Positions 7,340 through 15,286 are shown, counted from the stretch's first letter. The stretch: 22,405 nt of DNA from an uncultured Eubacterium sp. (GCA_905236225.1 CAJOPM010000049.1:1-22405); one strand, 5' to 3'. The notes: a model not told the origin generated them from the sequence alone. Translations and numbers: made by a program.

Positions 7340-8614
7340 ATGACTAATATTAAAATAAAGGGACAAATTAAAGTCCCCGGAGATAAATCTATTTCACACA
7401 GATCAATAATGCTTGGCGCCCTCTCAAAAGGACAAACTTGTATACACGGCTTCCTTAAGGGCGCCGACTGTTTGTCTACTATATCATGTTTTAGGAAAAT
7501 GGGAGTAAATATCGTCGAGTCGCCCGATGAAATTGTAATCAATGGAAATGGACTTAATTCCCTAAAACCCTCTCAAGATATTCTTGATGTTGGTAATAGC
7601 GGCACCACTATCAGGCTTCTAAGCGGAATTCTTGCCGGACAATCTTTTCAAAGTGAGATTACCGGTGATTTATCTATACAAAAAAGGCCAATGAAAAGGG
7701 TTATATCCCCTTTAAGACTTATGGGTTGTGATATTTTCAGTAAGAATAATAACGACTGCGCACCTCTAGTCATAAACGGTGGCTCATTACAAGGCATTAC
7801 TTATAACAGTCCCATTTCATCAGCTCAGGTCAAATCCTGTCTGCTTTTTGCAGGTTTGTATGCCGATAGCCCTACTAGCGTTATAGAGCCTACATTATCA
7901 AGAAATCATACCGAGATTATGCTTAAGTACTTTGGCGCTGACATCACTACAGAATCAAACAAGACCACAATCAGACCCTCTTGCAATCTTACCGCCCGTA
8001 CAATAAACATTCCATCAGATATTTCATCAGCTGCATATTTTATTGCTGCTGCGCTTCTAATACCTGGCAGTGAGCTGTTAATCAAATCTGTTGGAACCAA
8101 TCCCACTCGCGACGGTATATTAGAGGTTGCATCTAATATGGGGGCCAATATTGAATATATTAACAAGACTAATTTTTCAGGCGAAGAAGTTTGTGATATT
8201 CTGGTTCGCAGTTCTAAATTACATGCTACAAATATTTCCGGCGAAATTATACCAAGACTTATAGATGAGATTCCTATAATTGCTGTAATGGCTGCATTTG
8301 CTGAAGGCACAACAATTATTAAAGATGCTGCAGAGCTTAAGGTTAAAGAGTCAGATAGGATAACGCTTATGACTCATAATCTAAAAAATATGGGAGTTGA
8401 CATTACTGCCACTGAAGATGGAATGATAATAAACGGATCTGCAAAAAATCTAAAAAAAGCTCCTATAATTATGTGTCAAGGCGATCATAGAATTGCCATG
8501 TCAATGACTATTTGTTATCTGGCTGCCGGATTAGAGCCAAATCTTGATGATGAGAATTGCATATTTGTATCCTATCCGGGATTTTTTGATGATTTAAAAT
8601 CAGTTATAAAATAA
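7340..8614 (+). CDS. aroA: 3-phosphoshikimate 1-carboxyvinyltransferase (EPSP synthase)
   Basis: AroA joins shikimate-3-phosphate and phosphoenolpyruvate to EPSP, the sixth step of the shikimate pathway, and so feeds the chorismate used by its neighbour tyrA. Landmarks are KVPGDKSISHR (residues 11-21), LDVGNSGTTIRL (82-93; Gly88 in the PEP-binding loop), QKRPMKR (114-120), SSAQVKSCLLFAGLY (160-174), and LIDEIPIIAVMA with Asp309-Glu310 as the catalytic acid region, then VKESDRI and GDHRIAMS. The 424-residue length is typical of the Gram-positive form. AAGG next to the tyrA stop is the likely ribosome binding site. A strong two-way terminator follows the stop codon. Confidence 0.95.
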   Translation: MTNIKIKGQIKVPGDKSISHRSIMLGALSKGQTCIHGFLKGADCLSTISCFRKMGVNIVESPDEIVINGNGLNSLKPSQDILDVGNSGTTIRLLSGILAGQSFQSEITGDLSIQKRPMKRVISPLRLMGCDIFSKNNNDCAPLVINGGSLQGITYNSPISSAQVKSCLLFAGLYADSPTSVIEPTLSRNHTEIMLKYFGADITTESNKTTIRPSCNLTARTINIPSDISSAAYFIAAALLIPGSELLIKSVGTNPTRDGILEVASNMGANIEYINKTNFSGEEVCDILVRSSKLHATNISGEIIPRLIDEIPIIAVMAAFAEGTTIIKDAAELKVKESDRITLMTHNLKNMGVDITATEDGMIINGSAKNLKKAPIIMCQGDHRIAMSMTICYLAAGLEPNLDDENCIFVSYPGFFDDLKSVIK

Positions 8615-8651
8615 AAACCATCTGCCTTGATGTAAGGCAGATGATTTTTTT
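8613..8651. terminator. Bidirectional terminator between aroA and the PilZ gene
   Basis: CATCTGCCTT (8619-8628) pairs perfectly with AAGGCAGATG (8634-8643) around a 5-base loop. A run of T's follows on the plus strand (8645-8651), and GTTTTTAT follows on the minus strand. It serves the two convergent genes. Confidence 0.92.
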
Positions 8652-8654
8652 CAT

Positions 8655-9002
8655 TTATTGTCCGTATTCTTCGAACAACTGATATATTTCTATTTTTACT
8701 GCGTCTGCTTCCGGCATACCAACAAATACTCCGCCATATTCATACATATCCCCTCTTTTAACAGAACGCACAATTTCAATAACAGCATCAATTGTCTCTT
8801 TAGTCCATATGCTGACTCTTGCATTATAAAACGAGCCAATCTCAAGTGGTACTGATGTTGTAAACCCAATTCCGGTTTTAGATAAATCGCTTATCATAAC
8901 CTCTACATACTTTACCGTTGTTATACCTTGCGACTGCGTCAACCTTTCAATTTCCAAGTTAACATTTAAAGGCAGTCTTTTTGACCTTCTACGCTCATCC
9001 AT
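8655..9002 (-). CDS. PilZ domain protein, likely cyclic-di-GMP receptor
   Basis: The 115-residue protein is a single PilZ domain. The c-di-GMP signature is intact: RxxxR at Arg5-Arg9 (in RRRSKR) and DxSxxG at Asp39-Ser41-Gly44 (DLSKTGIGF). The rest fits the six-stranded barrel with a C-terminal helix (DAVKIEIYQLFEEY). Such proteins pass the second messenger signal to motility, adhesion or envelope machinery by protein contact; no partner is encoded alongside. The ATG has GGAGG 9 bases upstream. It is a single-gene unit sharing its terminator with aroA. The intergenic stretch beyond its start holds the tandem repeats at 9096-9141. Binding of c-di-GMP is inferred from the conserved residues. 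Confidence 0.88.
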   Translation of the reverse strand: MDERRRSKRLPLNVNLEIERLTQSQGITTVKYVEVMISDLSKTGIGFTTSVPLEIGSFYNARVSIWTKETIDAVIEIVRSVKRGDMYEYGGVFVGMPEADAVKIEIYQLFEEYGQ

Positions 9003-9095
9003 AATGAATTTCCTCCAATAATTATATAATCGATAATTATTTTAACAGACTTGTTATATAAATGTAACCTTAAAATTGCCACTCTAGATATTACT

Positions 9096-9141
9096 TTAAG
9101 GAATCCCTTTGGTTTATATTAAGGAATCCCTTTTGTTTTAT
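9096..9141. repeat. Two tandem 23-bp direct repeats upstream of the fibronectin-like gene
   Basis: Copies start at 9096 and 9119, each beginning TTAAGGAATCCCTTT and continuing to a GTTT-rich end; they differ at only a few positions. Each holds the imperfect palindrome AAGG-A-ATCCCTT. They end 4 bases before the -35 box of the downstream promoter. Spacing of about two helical turns and the position fit an activator or other regulator site, but no protein is known to me for this word. Confidence 0.65.
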
Positions 9142-9145
9142 GTTT

Positions 9146-9174
9146 TTGCCTGATAATTTCAAATGTGTTATATT
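9146..9174 (+). promoter_or_regulatory. Promoter of the secreted fibronectin-like gene
   Basis: TTGCCT (9146-9151), a 17-base spacer and TATATT (9169-9174) give a plausible vegetative promoter with a weak -35, consistent with dependence on a factor bound at the tandem repeats just upstream. The leader would be about 48 bases. Confidence 0.65.
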
Positions 9175-9229
9175 AATTACTGTAGCTTTCGATTTAAATT
9201 ATTATTAATAAAATTTGGAGGTAAAAATA

Positions 9230-10255
9230 ATGCAAACACTTAAGAAATATTTGCATATCATCCTGGCAGTAATTATATCAGTGGCATTTATTATCCCTGC
9301 CAATATTTCTTATGCCAATGATGATACTTCAAAGGAACTTTATGTATCCAACAAACTTTCATCCGGAAAGGTAAGCCTTCATGGTACTATTACAGCATTT
9401 GAAGAAAGCGCAGCTACTCCTACATCAATCACTTTAACCTGGGCTGATTCAGCTGATAATTATACATATGATATATATGCAACATTCTATAAAAACGGAA
9501 AGAAAAAAAGCGAAGAGAGCTTTCTAAATATATCAGGATACACATATACATTTTCAAATCTGAGTAACGGTACCTATGCAAATATTACAATATATCCTGC
9601 AGGAACTTTAGATTCTGATAACTATGCAACTATTACAAGCGCTCGCACACTTCCCAAAGCAGTAAAAAATGTTTCAACAAAGTTTGGATCGGGGAATAAA
9701 CTTTATATCAAATGGTATGCTGCGAAAGATGCAGAGCTTTACACTACCAGCGGTTATAAGTTGTATCTTTATTCAACGCAAGGAAAGCGTTTAAAGACAT
9801 ACAAAACAACAACATCTCTCGAAAAAACACTTTCTGCAACTAAGATAAAAAATTGCTATAAAGTAATTATAAGGCCTTATATTAAAATTGGTTCGAAAGT
9901 TTTATATGGTTCGAAGAAAACAATTTATGCCGTTCCTCAACCGACAATAACCACAGCCAATACCTCATCTCGAACTGACATATCAAAAGAGAAAATTATA
10001 CTGCGATGGAAAAATATAAATGATGCTGACAAATACGTAATATATGTGGCCAGAAACGCCAGTACACAGGCTTCTGGCCTTACTTACACAAAGCTTGGCA
10101 CCTCCAGCACAAACAAATATACTTTTACAAAGTATAAAGGTAAAACAATTGACGCCAGTTCCTACTACTATCATTTTTATATTATTACAAAAGCAACTGT
10201 ATCAGGCAAAAGCAGAAAATCTTCCGCTGTTTACGGCTTTTATGTGCACCTGTAA
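9230..10255 (+). CDS. Secreted protein with fibronectin type III-like domains, function unknown
   Basis: This 341-residue protein has a clear signal peptide: MQTLKKY, a hydrophobic stretch to about residue 22, and a probable cleavage after NISYA (Ala29). The mature part is rich in Ser, Thr, Lys and Tyr and appears to hold three beta-sandwich units of about 90-100 residues, with fibronectin-III-like strands such as SITLTWADSADNYTYDIYA, KLYIKWYAAKDAELY and KIILRWKNINDADKYVIYV, each with the core Trp. There is no LPXTG motif, membrane anchor or catalytic motif, so it is likely released or held by weak surface binding. I chose the ATG at 9230 because GGAGG lies 8 bases upstream; a TTG at 9215 would include that site in the coding region. 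It has its own promoter and terminator. A role in adhesion or carbohydrate contact is only a guess. Confidence 0.8.
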   Translation: MQTLKKYLHIILAVIISVAFIIPANISYANDDTSKELYVSNKLSSGKVSLHGTITAFEESAATPTSITLTWADSADNYTYDIYATFYKNGKKKSEESFLNISGYTYTFSNLSNGTYANITIYPAGTLDSDNYATITSARTLPKAVKNVSTKFGSGNKLYIKWYAAKDAELYTTSGYKLYLYSTQGKRLKTYKTTTSLEKTLSATKIKNCYKVIIRPYIKIGSKVLYGSKKTIYAVPQPTITTANTSSRTDISKEKIILRWKNINDADKYVIYVARNASTQASGLTYTKLGTSSTNKYTFTKYKGKTIDASSYYYHFYIITKATVSGKSRKSSAVYGFYVHL

Positions 10256-10284
10256 AAAAACTCCGCATGATGCGGAGTTTTTTT
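10254..10284. terminator. Bidirectional terminator between the fibronectin-like gene and pheT
   Basis: Seven A's, CTCCGCA (10261-10267), loop TGA, TGCGGAG (10271-10277) and seven T's form a perfect symmetrical terminator that works in both directions for the convergent genes. The plus-strand stop codon overlaps its A-run. Between it and the pheT stop at 10339 nothing else is seen. Confidence 0.93.
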
Positions 10285-10338
10285 ATGCAATCCTTAAACT
10301 GTATCTAAGCGGCAAGCATAATCTCACCTCTTAAACTA

Positions 10339-12759
10339 CTACTGTCTAATATTAATATTATAATCTTTAAGTTTATTAAGAATTTTATCCATTACGGGGG
10401 TAACATCGCCATCCTCTAATGTTCTATCTTGTGCTCTGAATGTAATGGTATATGCATATGACTTGTAACCTTCCTCAAGCTGATCACCTTCATATATATC
10501 AAAGAGTCTGTAACTTTCAAGCATCTTTGATCCTATTTGTCTTATTACGGCTTCAATCTGTCCTGCCATAATATTCTTTGGCACAACTAGGCTAATGTCT
10601 CTTGTAACTGCAGGGAACTTAGCTATTCCAACATATTTCCTGTCAAAAGTTGCCATATCGCAAATAGCTTGCATATCGATTACAGCAACGTACACTCTTG
10701 CTTTAATATCATAATTTGAGGCAACCTGCGGATGTATTTCACCAATATATCCTATATTTTGTTTATGATATATAATATCCGCTTTTCTACCGGGGTGCAG
10801 ATATGGTCTGTTGCAATTTGCATCAAGTTCTATTAAATCTTTCATTCCAAACTGTTCTAAAAGCTCTTCTACAACACCTTTCATGTTGTAAAAATCACCA
10901 TCACCATACATACCAAGCGTAAGCATCATCTTCTCTTGTGGCAGCTTAGTCAATGGCAATTCTTCAGGAATATAGATATTACCAAGCTCATAAAGCTTAA
11001 CTGCTTTATTACGATGATTATAGTTCAATGAAAGCGATGATAATATACCATTAAGTGATATAGTTCTCATTATAGAAAAATCTTCACCCAGTGGATTTGA
11101 TATTGTAATTGCTCGTCTTATCTCATCATCTTCTGGAATTAATAATTTATCAAATACCTTAGGGCTTTCAAAAGAATATGACATTCCCTGTGAATAACCG
11201 CAAAACTCAGCTACATTTCTGGCAATCTTTTCAATTCTGAGTTTGTATGACAATCTGCCAAGTGTTGCTTCACCTGACGGTAAGGTTGTCGGTATTTTAT
11301 CATATCCATAAAAACGAGCTACTTCTTCTGCAAGATCCGCCATACATTTAAGATCTTGTCTAAATGTCGGAATAATAATTTCATTAGATTCTTTATCATA
11401 ATCAAGTGAAAGTCTGTCAAAAATCTTAAGCATATCTTCTTTGGCTATATCTGTGCCTAATAACTTATTTATTTTATCAGTTTCAAATGGCACAGTATTG
11501 CCTTCATGCTTATTCGGGTAAACATCAACGCATCCACCGACTACTTCCCCTGCTGATAACATTTCTATAAGCTCACAAGCTCTGTTAATAGCCAGGTATG
11601 CATTGTTCGGATCTAACCCTTTTTCAAACTTACTGGATGCGTCTGTTCTAAGACCTACTTTCTTAGAGGACAATCTGATATTGGTACCGTCAAAACATGC
11701 AGCTTCAAACAAAACGGTGCTAACATTATCTGTTATCATAGAGTTCTCTCCGCCCATAATACCTGCAAGGCCAACAGGCTTTTCACCATCACAGATCATA
11801 AGAACATCGTTATCCACTTGCCGTACTTGCCCATCAAGAGTTGTAAATGTCTCACCATCATTTGCACGTCTTACAATGATTTCATTTTTTGCAATACTAT
11901 CTAAATCATATGCATGCATAGGCTGTCCATATTCTTCCATAACATAATTAGTTATATCAACCAAATTGTTAATTGGACGTATACCATGCGCTGCCAAACG
12001 CCTCTGCATCCACCAGGGAGATGGGCCAATCTTAATATTCTTTACAACCCTTGCTACATAACGACTGCAAAGATCACTATCTTTTATAGTCACTTTGATA
12101 TAGTCTGAAGCTTTTTCATCATTACCACACTCTTTTATAGCAGGCATTTCAAATTTATGCCCGTAAGTTGCACTTGCTTCGCGGGCAAGACCTAATACAC
12201 TAAAACAATCTACTCTATTAGATGTAATTTCATATTCAACAACTGCATCATCAAGACCAAGTGCTTCAATTGCATCATCTCCGGGTTTTACATCTTTATT
12301 AAAAATATAAACTCCATCCTCAGGAGCCTCAGGATAGTAATCTCTTGAAGAACCCAGCTCTTCTATTGAGCACATCATACCAAAAGATTCCACACCTCTA
12401 AGTTTTCCCTTTTTTATCTTGATTCCGCCATCCTTGACTTCGCCAAAATGATCTCCGGAAACCTTTCCACCCACTAAAACCGTGGGAACCAAATCACCTT
12501 CGCTAACATTAGGCGCACCTGTAACTATTGTAATCGGCTCTTCTTCTCCAATATTTACCTTACAAATAATCAGTTTATCGGCATCCGGATGCGGCAATAT
12601 CTTTTCAATTTTGCCAACAACAATCTTATCTAAATCTTTATCTAAAATCTCTACAGTCTCAACCTTTGATCCGGAAAGTGTCATTTTGTCTGCAAACTCT
12701 TGAGGTTCATCCGTAATCTCCGGAACAAGTGATTTAAGCCATTTAAGTGATGTCTTCAT
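10339..12759 (-). CDS. pheT: Phenylalanine--tRNA ligase beta subunit
   Basis: PheT pairs with PheS in an alpha2-beta2 enzyme that charges tRNA-Phe. The 806 residues show the bacterial domain order: an N-terminal tRNA-binding EMAP-like domain (about 40-150, KIVVGKIEKILPHPDADKL and LRGVESFGMMCSIEELG), the B3/B4 editing domain with GPSPWWMQRRLAAHGIRPINNLVDITNYVM, the B5 domain, a catalytic-like core (YGYDKIPTTLP), and a C-terminal FDX-ACB anticodon-binding domain (about 712-806, FPAVTRDISLVV). I chose the ATG at 12759, matching the family start MKTSLKWL, with AGGAG 11 bases upstream; a TTG at 12780 would start ahead of that site. It follows pheS by 17 bases and ends before a two-way terminator. 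Confidence 0.96.
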   Translation of the reverse strand: MKTSLKWLKSLVPEITDEPQEFADKMTLSGSKVETVEILDKDLDKIVVGKIEKILPHPDADKLIICKVNIGEEEPITIVTGAPNVSEGDLVPTVLVGGKVSGDHFGEVKDGGIKIKKGKLRGVESFGMMCSIEELGSSRDYYPEAPEDGVYIFNKDVKPGDDAIEALGLDDAVVEYEITSNRVDCFSVLGLAREASATYGHKFEMPAIKECGNDEKASDYIKVTIKDSDLCSRYVARVVKNIKIGPSPWWMQRRLAAHGIRPINNLVDITNYVMEEYGQPMHAYDLDSIAKNEIIVRRANDGETFTTLDGQVRQVDNDVLMICDGEKPVGLAGIMGGENSMITDNVSTVLFEAACFDGTNIRLSSKKVGLRTDASSKFEKGLDPNNAYLAINRACELIEMLSAGEVVGGCVDVYPNKHEGNTVPFETDKINKLLGTDIAKEDMLKIFDRLSLDYDKESNEIIIPTFRQDLKCMADLAEEVARFYGYDKIPTTLPSGEATLGRLSYKLRIEKIARNVAEFCGYSQGMSYSFESPKVFDKLLIPEDDEIRRAITISNPLGEDFSIMRTISLNGILSSLSLNYNHRNKAVKLYELGNIYIPEELPLTKLPQEKMMLTLGMYGDGDFYNMKGVVEELLEQFGMKDLIELDANCNRPYLHPGRKADIIYHKQNIGYIGEIHPQVASNYDIKARVYVAVIDMQAICDMATFDRKYVGIAKFPAVTRDISLVVPKNIMAGQIEAVIRQIGSKMLESYRLFDIYEGDQLEEGYKSYAYTITFRAQDRTLEDGDVTPVMDKILNKLKDYNINIRQ

Positions 12760-12776
12760 AAAAACATTATCTCCTA

Positions 12777-13796
12777 TCAAAATTGATTTAAAAATCTAAT
12801 ATCATTTTCATAAAGAAGGCGCATATCATCAATTTCATATTTGAGAAGCGCTATTCTTTCGAGTCCTAATCCGAAAGCAAATCCGCTATATTCATTAGGA
12901 TCAATATTGCTCATTTCGAGCACATGCGGATGAACCATGCCACATCCTAATATTTCAATCCAGCCCTCTTGCTTACAGAAACGGCATCCCTTGCCGCCGC
13001 ACTTAAAGCATGTAATATCCACCTCTGCGCTAGGCTCCGTAAACGGAAAATGATGCGGACGGAACTTAACTTTTGTATCTTCTCCAAACATTTCTCTGGC
13101 AAATTGCTGCAAAGTTCCCTTAAGATCTGCAAAAGTAACGTTTTTATCAATTACAAGCCCCTCTACCTGATGAAATGAAGGTGAATGTGTCGCATCTACC
13201 TCATCCGATCTGAATACCCTTCCGGGTGCAATCATCCTAATCGGAAGATTTCCCTGTTCCATCATACGAACCTGAATTGGTGATGTTTGTGTTCTCAGCA
13301 CTATATCGTTATTAATATAAAAAGTGTCCTGCTCGTCTTTTGCAGGATGATTAGCCGGTATGTTTAGCGCTTCAAAATTGTAATAATCATATTCAATTTC
13401 GGGCCCTTCTACCACTTCGTATCCCATTCCTGTAAATACTCTCTCAACTTCTTCTAAAGCTATAGTATTAGGATGTTTATGTCCGACATTATTTTTTTTT
13501 GCAGGAAGAGTAACATCAATCACTTCACTTTTAAGTCTAGCTTCAAGCGCAGCCTTCTCAAGTTTTTCCTTTGCTTGATTAAGCTGTTTTTCAATCTCCT
13601 CTCTGGCAGTATTAACCATCTGACCAAAGATTGGCTTTTCTTCAGCAGACAAATCCTTCATTCCTTTCATAAGGGATGTGATCTGTCCTTTCTTTCCGAG
13701 CATACTAACTCTTATGTCATTAAGACCGGATAAATCATGCGTCTTTGAAATCTTATTTATAGCCTCTAATCTTAGCTGTTCAAGTTTTTCTTTCAT
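12777..13796 (-). CDS. pheS: Phenylalanine--tRNA ligase alpha subunit
   Basis: PheS carries the class II synthetase active site. The N-terminal coiled coil that grips tRNA spans about residues 1-90. Motif 2 is in PGRVFRSDEVDATHSPSFHQVEG (191-213) and motif 3 is GLGLERIALL (309-318). A four-cysteine cluster, Cys263, Cys266, Cys271 and Cys274, could hold zinc. Length 339 is typical. Its ATG lies 34 bases downstream of the yihY-type gene, with AAAGGAG 12 bases upstream. In many Firmicutes pheST is controlled by a T-box leader; here there is no room for one next to pheS and no T-box sequence ahead of the upstream gene, so control must differ. Confidence 0.96.
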   Translation of the reverse strand: MKEKLEQLRLEAINKISKTHDLSGLNDIRVSMLGKKGQITSLMKGMKDLSAEEKPIFGQMVNTAREEIEKQLNQAKEKLEKAALEARLKSEVIDVTLPAKKNNVGHKHPNTIALEEVERVFTGMGYEVVEGPEIEYDYYNFEALNIPANHPAKDEQDTFYINNDIVLRTQTSPIQVRMMEQGNLPIRMIAPGRVFRSDEVDATHSPSFHQVEGLVIDKNVTFADLKGTLQQFAREMFGEDTKVKFRPHHFPFTEPSAEVDITCFKCGGKGCRFCKQEGWIEILGCGMVHPHVLEMSNIDPNEYSGFAFGLGLERIALLKYEIDDMRLLYENDIRFLNQF

Positions 13797-13830
13797 CTGA
13801 TAAAAAACTCCTTTTATATTATCTTTTTAA

Positions 13831-14979
13831 TTATTTACTTTCTTCTTTAAAAATATCTTCTTCAATGTCTAGAACCGAATCGTCACTATCATCTTTGATA
13901 TAGTGAGCATCTTCATCTCTTATAATTCTAAATCCCGAAGAAAATCGCTTTACTTCCTGTTCACTATGCATTCTTGACACTTCAATAGCTCTGTTTTTTT
14001 CTTCGGATTGTTCCTGATATTGCGCTTTGACATTTTTGTAATTCCTCTTCATACGCAATTTGTTTGAAGATGCCTTCTTCTTGGTAAATACATTGTTTTT
14101 TATTTTAAATCTATTCTGCTCTTTAAGTTTAGTAAAAAGAACTCTAAATTCAACCTCAAATATTACGTTAACTTCCGCACAAATCAGCATAATCGTAAGA
14201 CAAATATAAAGCCAAGTCATAATAATCAATAATGAGGCCATATTTCCATACCATGAAAAAGCATTCATATATCTAACAGCGATTGTAAGAAAAATCGTAA
14301 AAACATACCATGCAATCGCGGCTCCAAACGCACCGGGTAATTGGTAAAAAATAGTAGCGTTTTGCGGCCTGTTGGGCAGAAATCTAAATACAAATACAAA
14401 GAATACAACTAAAAGCACAAACATTGTAACAAATTTGTGATCCATAATAAAATTAAAAATCTTAAGATAAATCGGTGCAAAATGGCTCTGTGCTATCAGC
14501 GATACAGAGCTTCCAAAAACCATGAAAATCATAAGAGCAACAATAACCACTAAAAATAATAAAGTAAACGCCATTGCTCTAAATCTAATCAAAAACCAGT
14601 TACGTGTTTCTCTTAGATTATTAATTTTATTTAAAGCATTCACCATACAGTGAATTCCCTTTGCTGATGCCCAAACAGCTATAAAACCTGTAATTGATAT
14701 CACGCCAACAGATTGATTATAGACCTTATCAATTGCATTTACAAGAAAAGAAGAAATATAATCGGGAGCAAACTCCTCAATAAAATATAATATATCATCT
14801 TCAGTTATAAATGTGTATTTAAGAAGCGACGCCAAAAGTATAATAAATGGAATCGCAGACATAATCATAAAATAGGCAATTTGCGCTGCGTAAGCACTTA
14901 TGTCATCCTCGTTATAGGATTTGTATAAAAAATTTCTGACTGTTTTTTCAATTTCTTTTGAAACTCGTCTGTTTTTCAT
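13831..14979 (-). CDS. YihY/BrkB family membrane protein
   Basis: The 382-residue protein matches the YihY (formerly called RNase BN, now considered wrong) membrane family. About six membrane segments are visible, near residues 34-54, 93-113, 136-164, 185-201, 216-236 and 245-272. Family landmarks are DISAYAAQIAYFMIMSAIPFIILL near the first segment and AFSWYGNMASLLIIMTWLYICLTIMLICAEVN at the end. The last 100 residues are charged and probably cytoplasmic, with a Lys/Arg-rich part and an acidic tail. Function is not established for the family. I chose the ATG at 14979: AAGGG lies 8 bases upstream, and a start at 15000 would precede it. It is the first protein gene downstream of the 6S RNA gene, and pheS follows after 34 bases. 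Confidence 0.87.
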   Translation of the reverse strand: MKNRRVSKEIEKTVRNFLYKSYNEDDISAYAAQIAYFMIMSAIPFIILLASLLKYTFITEDDILYFIEEFAPDYISSFLVNAIDKVYNQSVGVISITGFIAVWASAKGIHCMVNALNKINNLRETRNWFLIRFRAMAFTLLFLVVIVALMIFMVFGSSVSLIAQSHFAPIYLKIFNFIMDHKFVTMFVLLVVFFVFVFRFLPNRPQNATIFYQLPGAFGAAIAWYVFTIFLTIAVRYMNAFSWYGNMASLLIIMTWLYICLTIMLICAEVNVIFEVEFRVLFTKLKEQNRFKIKNNVFTKKKASSNKLRMKRNYKNVKAQYQEQSEEKNRAIEVSRMHSEQEVKRFSSGFRIIRDEDAHYIKDDSDDSVLDIEEDIFKEESK

Positions 14980-15005
14980 AATATAAACCCTTATTAACAT
15001 ACAAC

Positions 15006-15033
15006 CAGAGGCTGGAAAAACTTCCAGCCTCTG
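15006..15033. terminator. Perfect 12-bp hairpin between the 6S RNA and the yihY-type gene
   Basis: CAGAGGCTGGAA (15006-15017) pairs with TTCCAGCCTCTG (15022-15033) around 4 bases. It lies just past the 6S RNA 3' end and about 26 bases before the membrane-protein start. Neither side has a real U-tract, so it may be a weak terminator, a processing or stability element of the 6S precursor, or a leader structure of the yihY-pheS-pheT mRNA. Confidence 0.5.
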
Positions 15034-15045
15034 AATAATGTGCTC

Positions 15046-15242
15046 TTAAGACTCCCAAAATGCCGTTTCCGACACTTTGACTCCTAGCTCGCAGCCAGGT
15101 GGAAAATCGCATCTGATATCCTGCCTTCCTCTGACGATATACATAAGGCATGGCATTCTATCAGAGATATAAATCATCCATTAAAAAAGATGTAGGTTCA
15201 AAATAGCCGGATCTTCGAACATCCCAGGAGCACTTATATCCT
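15046..15242 (-). ncRNA. ssrS: 6S RNA
   Basis: A roughly 195-nt transcript is predicted, starting at the promoter at 15249-15276. 6S RNA imitates an open promoter and binds the sigma-A RNA polymerase in stationary phase. The closing stem is long: CTCCTGGGATG (15220-15230) pairs with CATTTTGGGAG (15052-15062) over 11 bp including G-U pairs, extended by AAG (15233-15235) with CTT (15048-15050). The interior contains the text TTTTGAACCTACAT that I recall from Firmicutes 6S RNAs, and an inner CTCTGA/TCAGAG helix. Length, single hairpin-like outline and own promoter agree. No T-box, tmRNA, SRP or RNase P signature is present. Exact ends are estimates. The assignment rests on pairing and recalled motifs, not a covariance search. 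Confidence 0.8.
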
Positions 15243-15248
15243 GAGAAT

Positions 15249-15276
15249 ATTATATCAAAATCTCCGGATTTTTCAA
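15249..15276 (-). promoter_or_regulatory. Sigma-A promoter of the 6S RNA
   Basis: On the minus strand TTGAAA (15271-15276), a 16-base spacer and TATAAT (15249-15254) lie 10 bases beyond the pckA stop codon; transcription should begin near 15242. The spacer holds a 6-bp inverted repeat (AAAATC at 15257-15262 with GATTTT at 15267-15272) that overlaps the -35 box. It is the only clear promoter upstream of the yihY-pheS-pheT genes. Confidence 0.8.
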
Positions 15277-15286
15277 CTAATCATAC

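Noticed and set aside
7906..8310. A 134-codon minus-strand frame inside aroA
   Set aside because: It is antisense to a highly conserved enzyme and has no ribosome binding site or family pattern.
9096..9141. CRISPR array
   Set aside because: There are only two repeats, directly adjacent with no spacer, and no cas gene.
10044..10334. A 96-codon plus-strand frame overlapping the fibronectin-like gene and its terminator
   Set aside because: It runs through a strong terminator and lies in another frame of a well supported gene.
13831..14979. Ribonuclease BN as the function of the YihY-type protein
   Set aside because: The old RNase BN label for this membrane family was shown to be wrong; the protein has no nuclease motif.
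14948..15151. A 67-codon minus-strand frame spanning the 6S RNA 3' part and the hairpin
   Set aside because: It reads through the predicted 6S structure and overlaps the start of the membrane protein gene, and has no family-like sequence.
15046..15242. A T-box, tmRNA, SRP RNA or riboswitch instead of 6S RNA
   Set aside because: The T-box core, the tmRNA tag and tRNA-like ends, the SRP GGAAGCAGCC-type loop and common riboswitch cores are absent; the long closing stem and length fit 6S.
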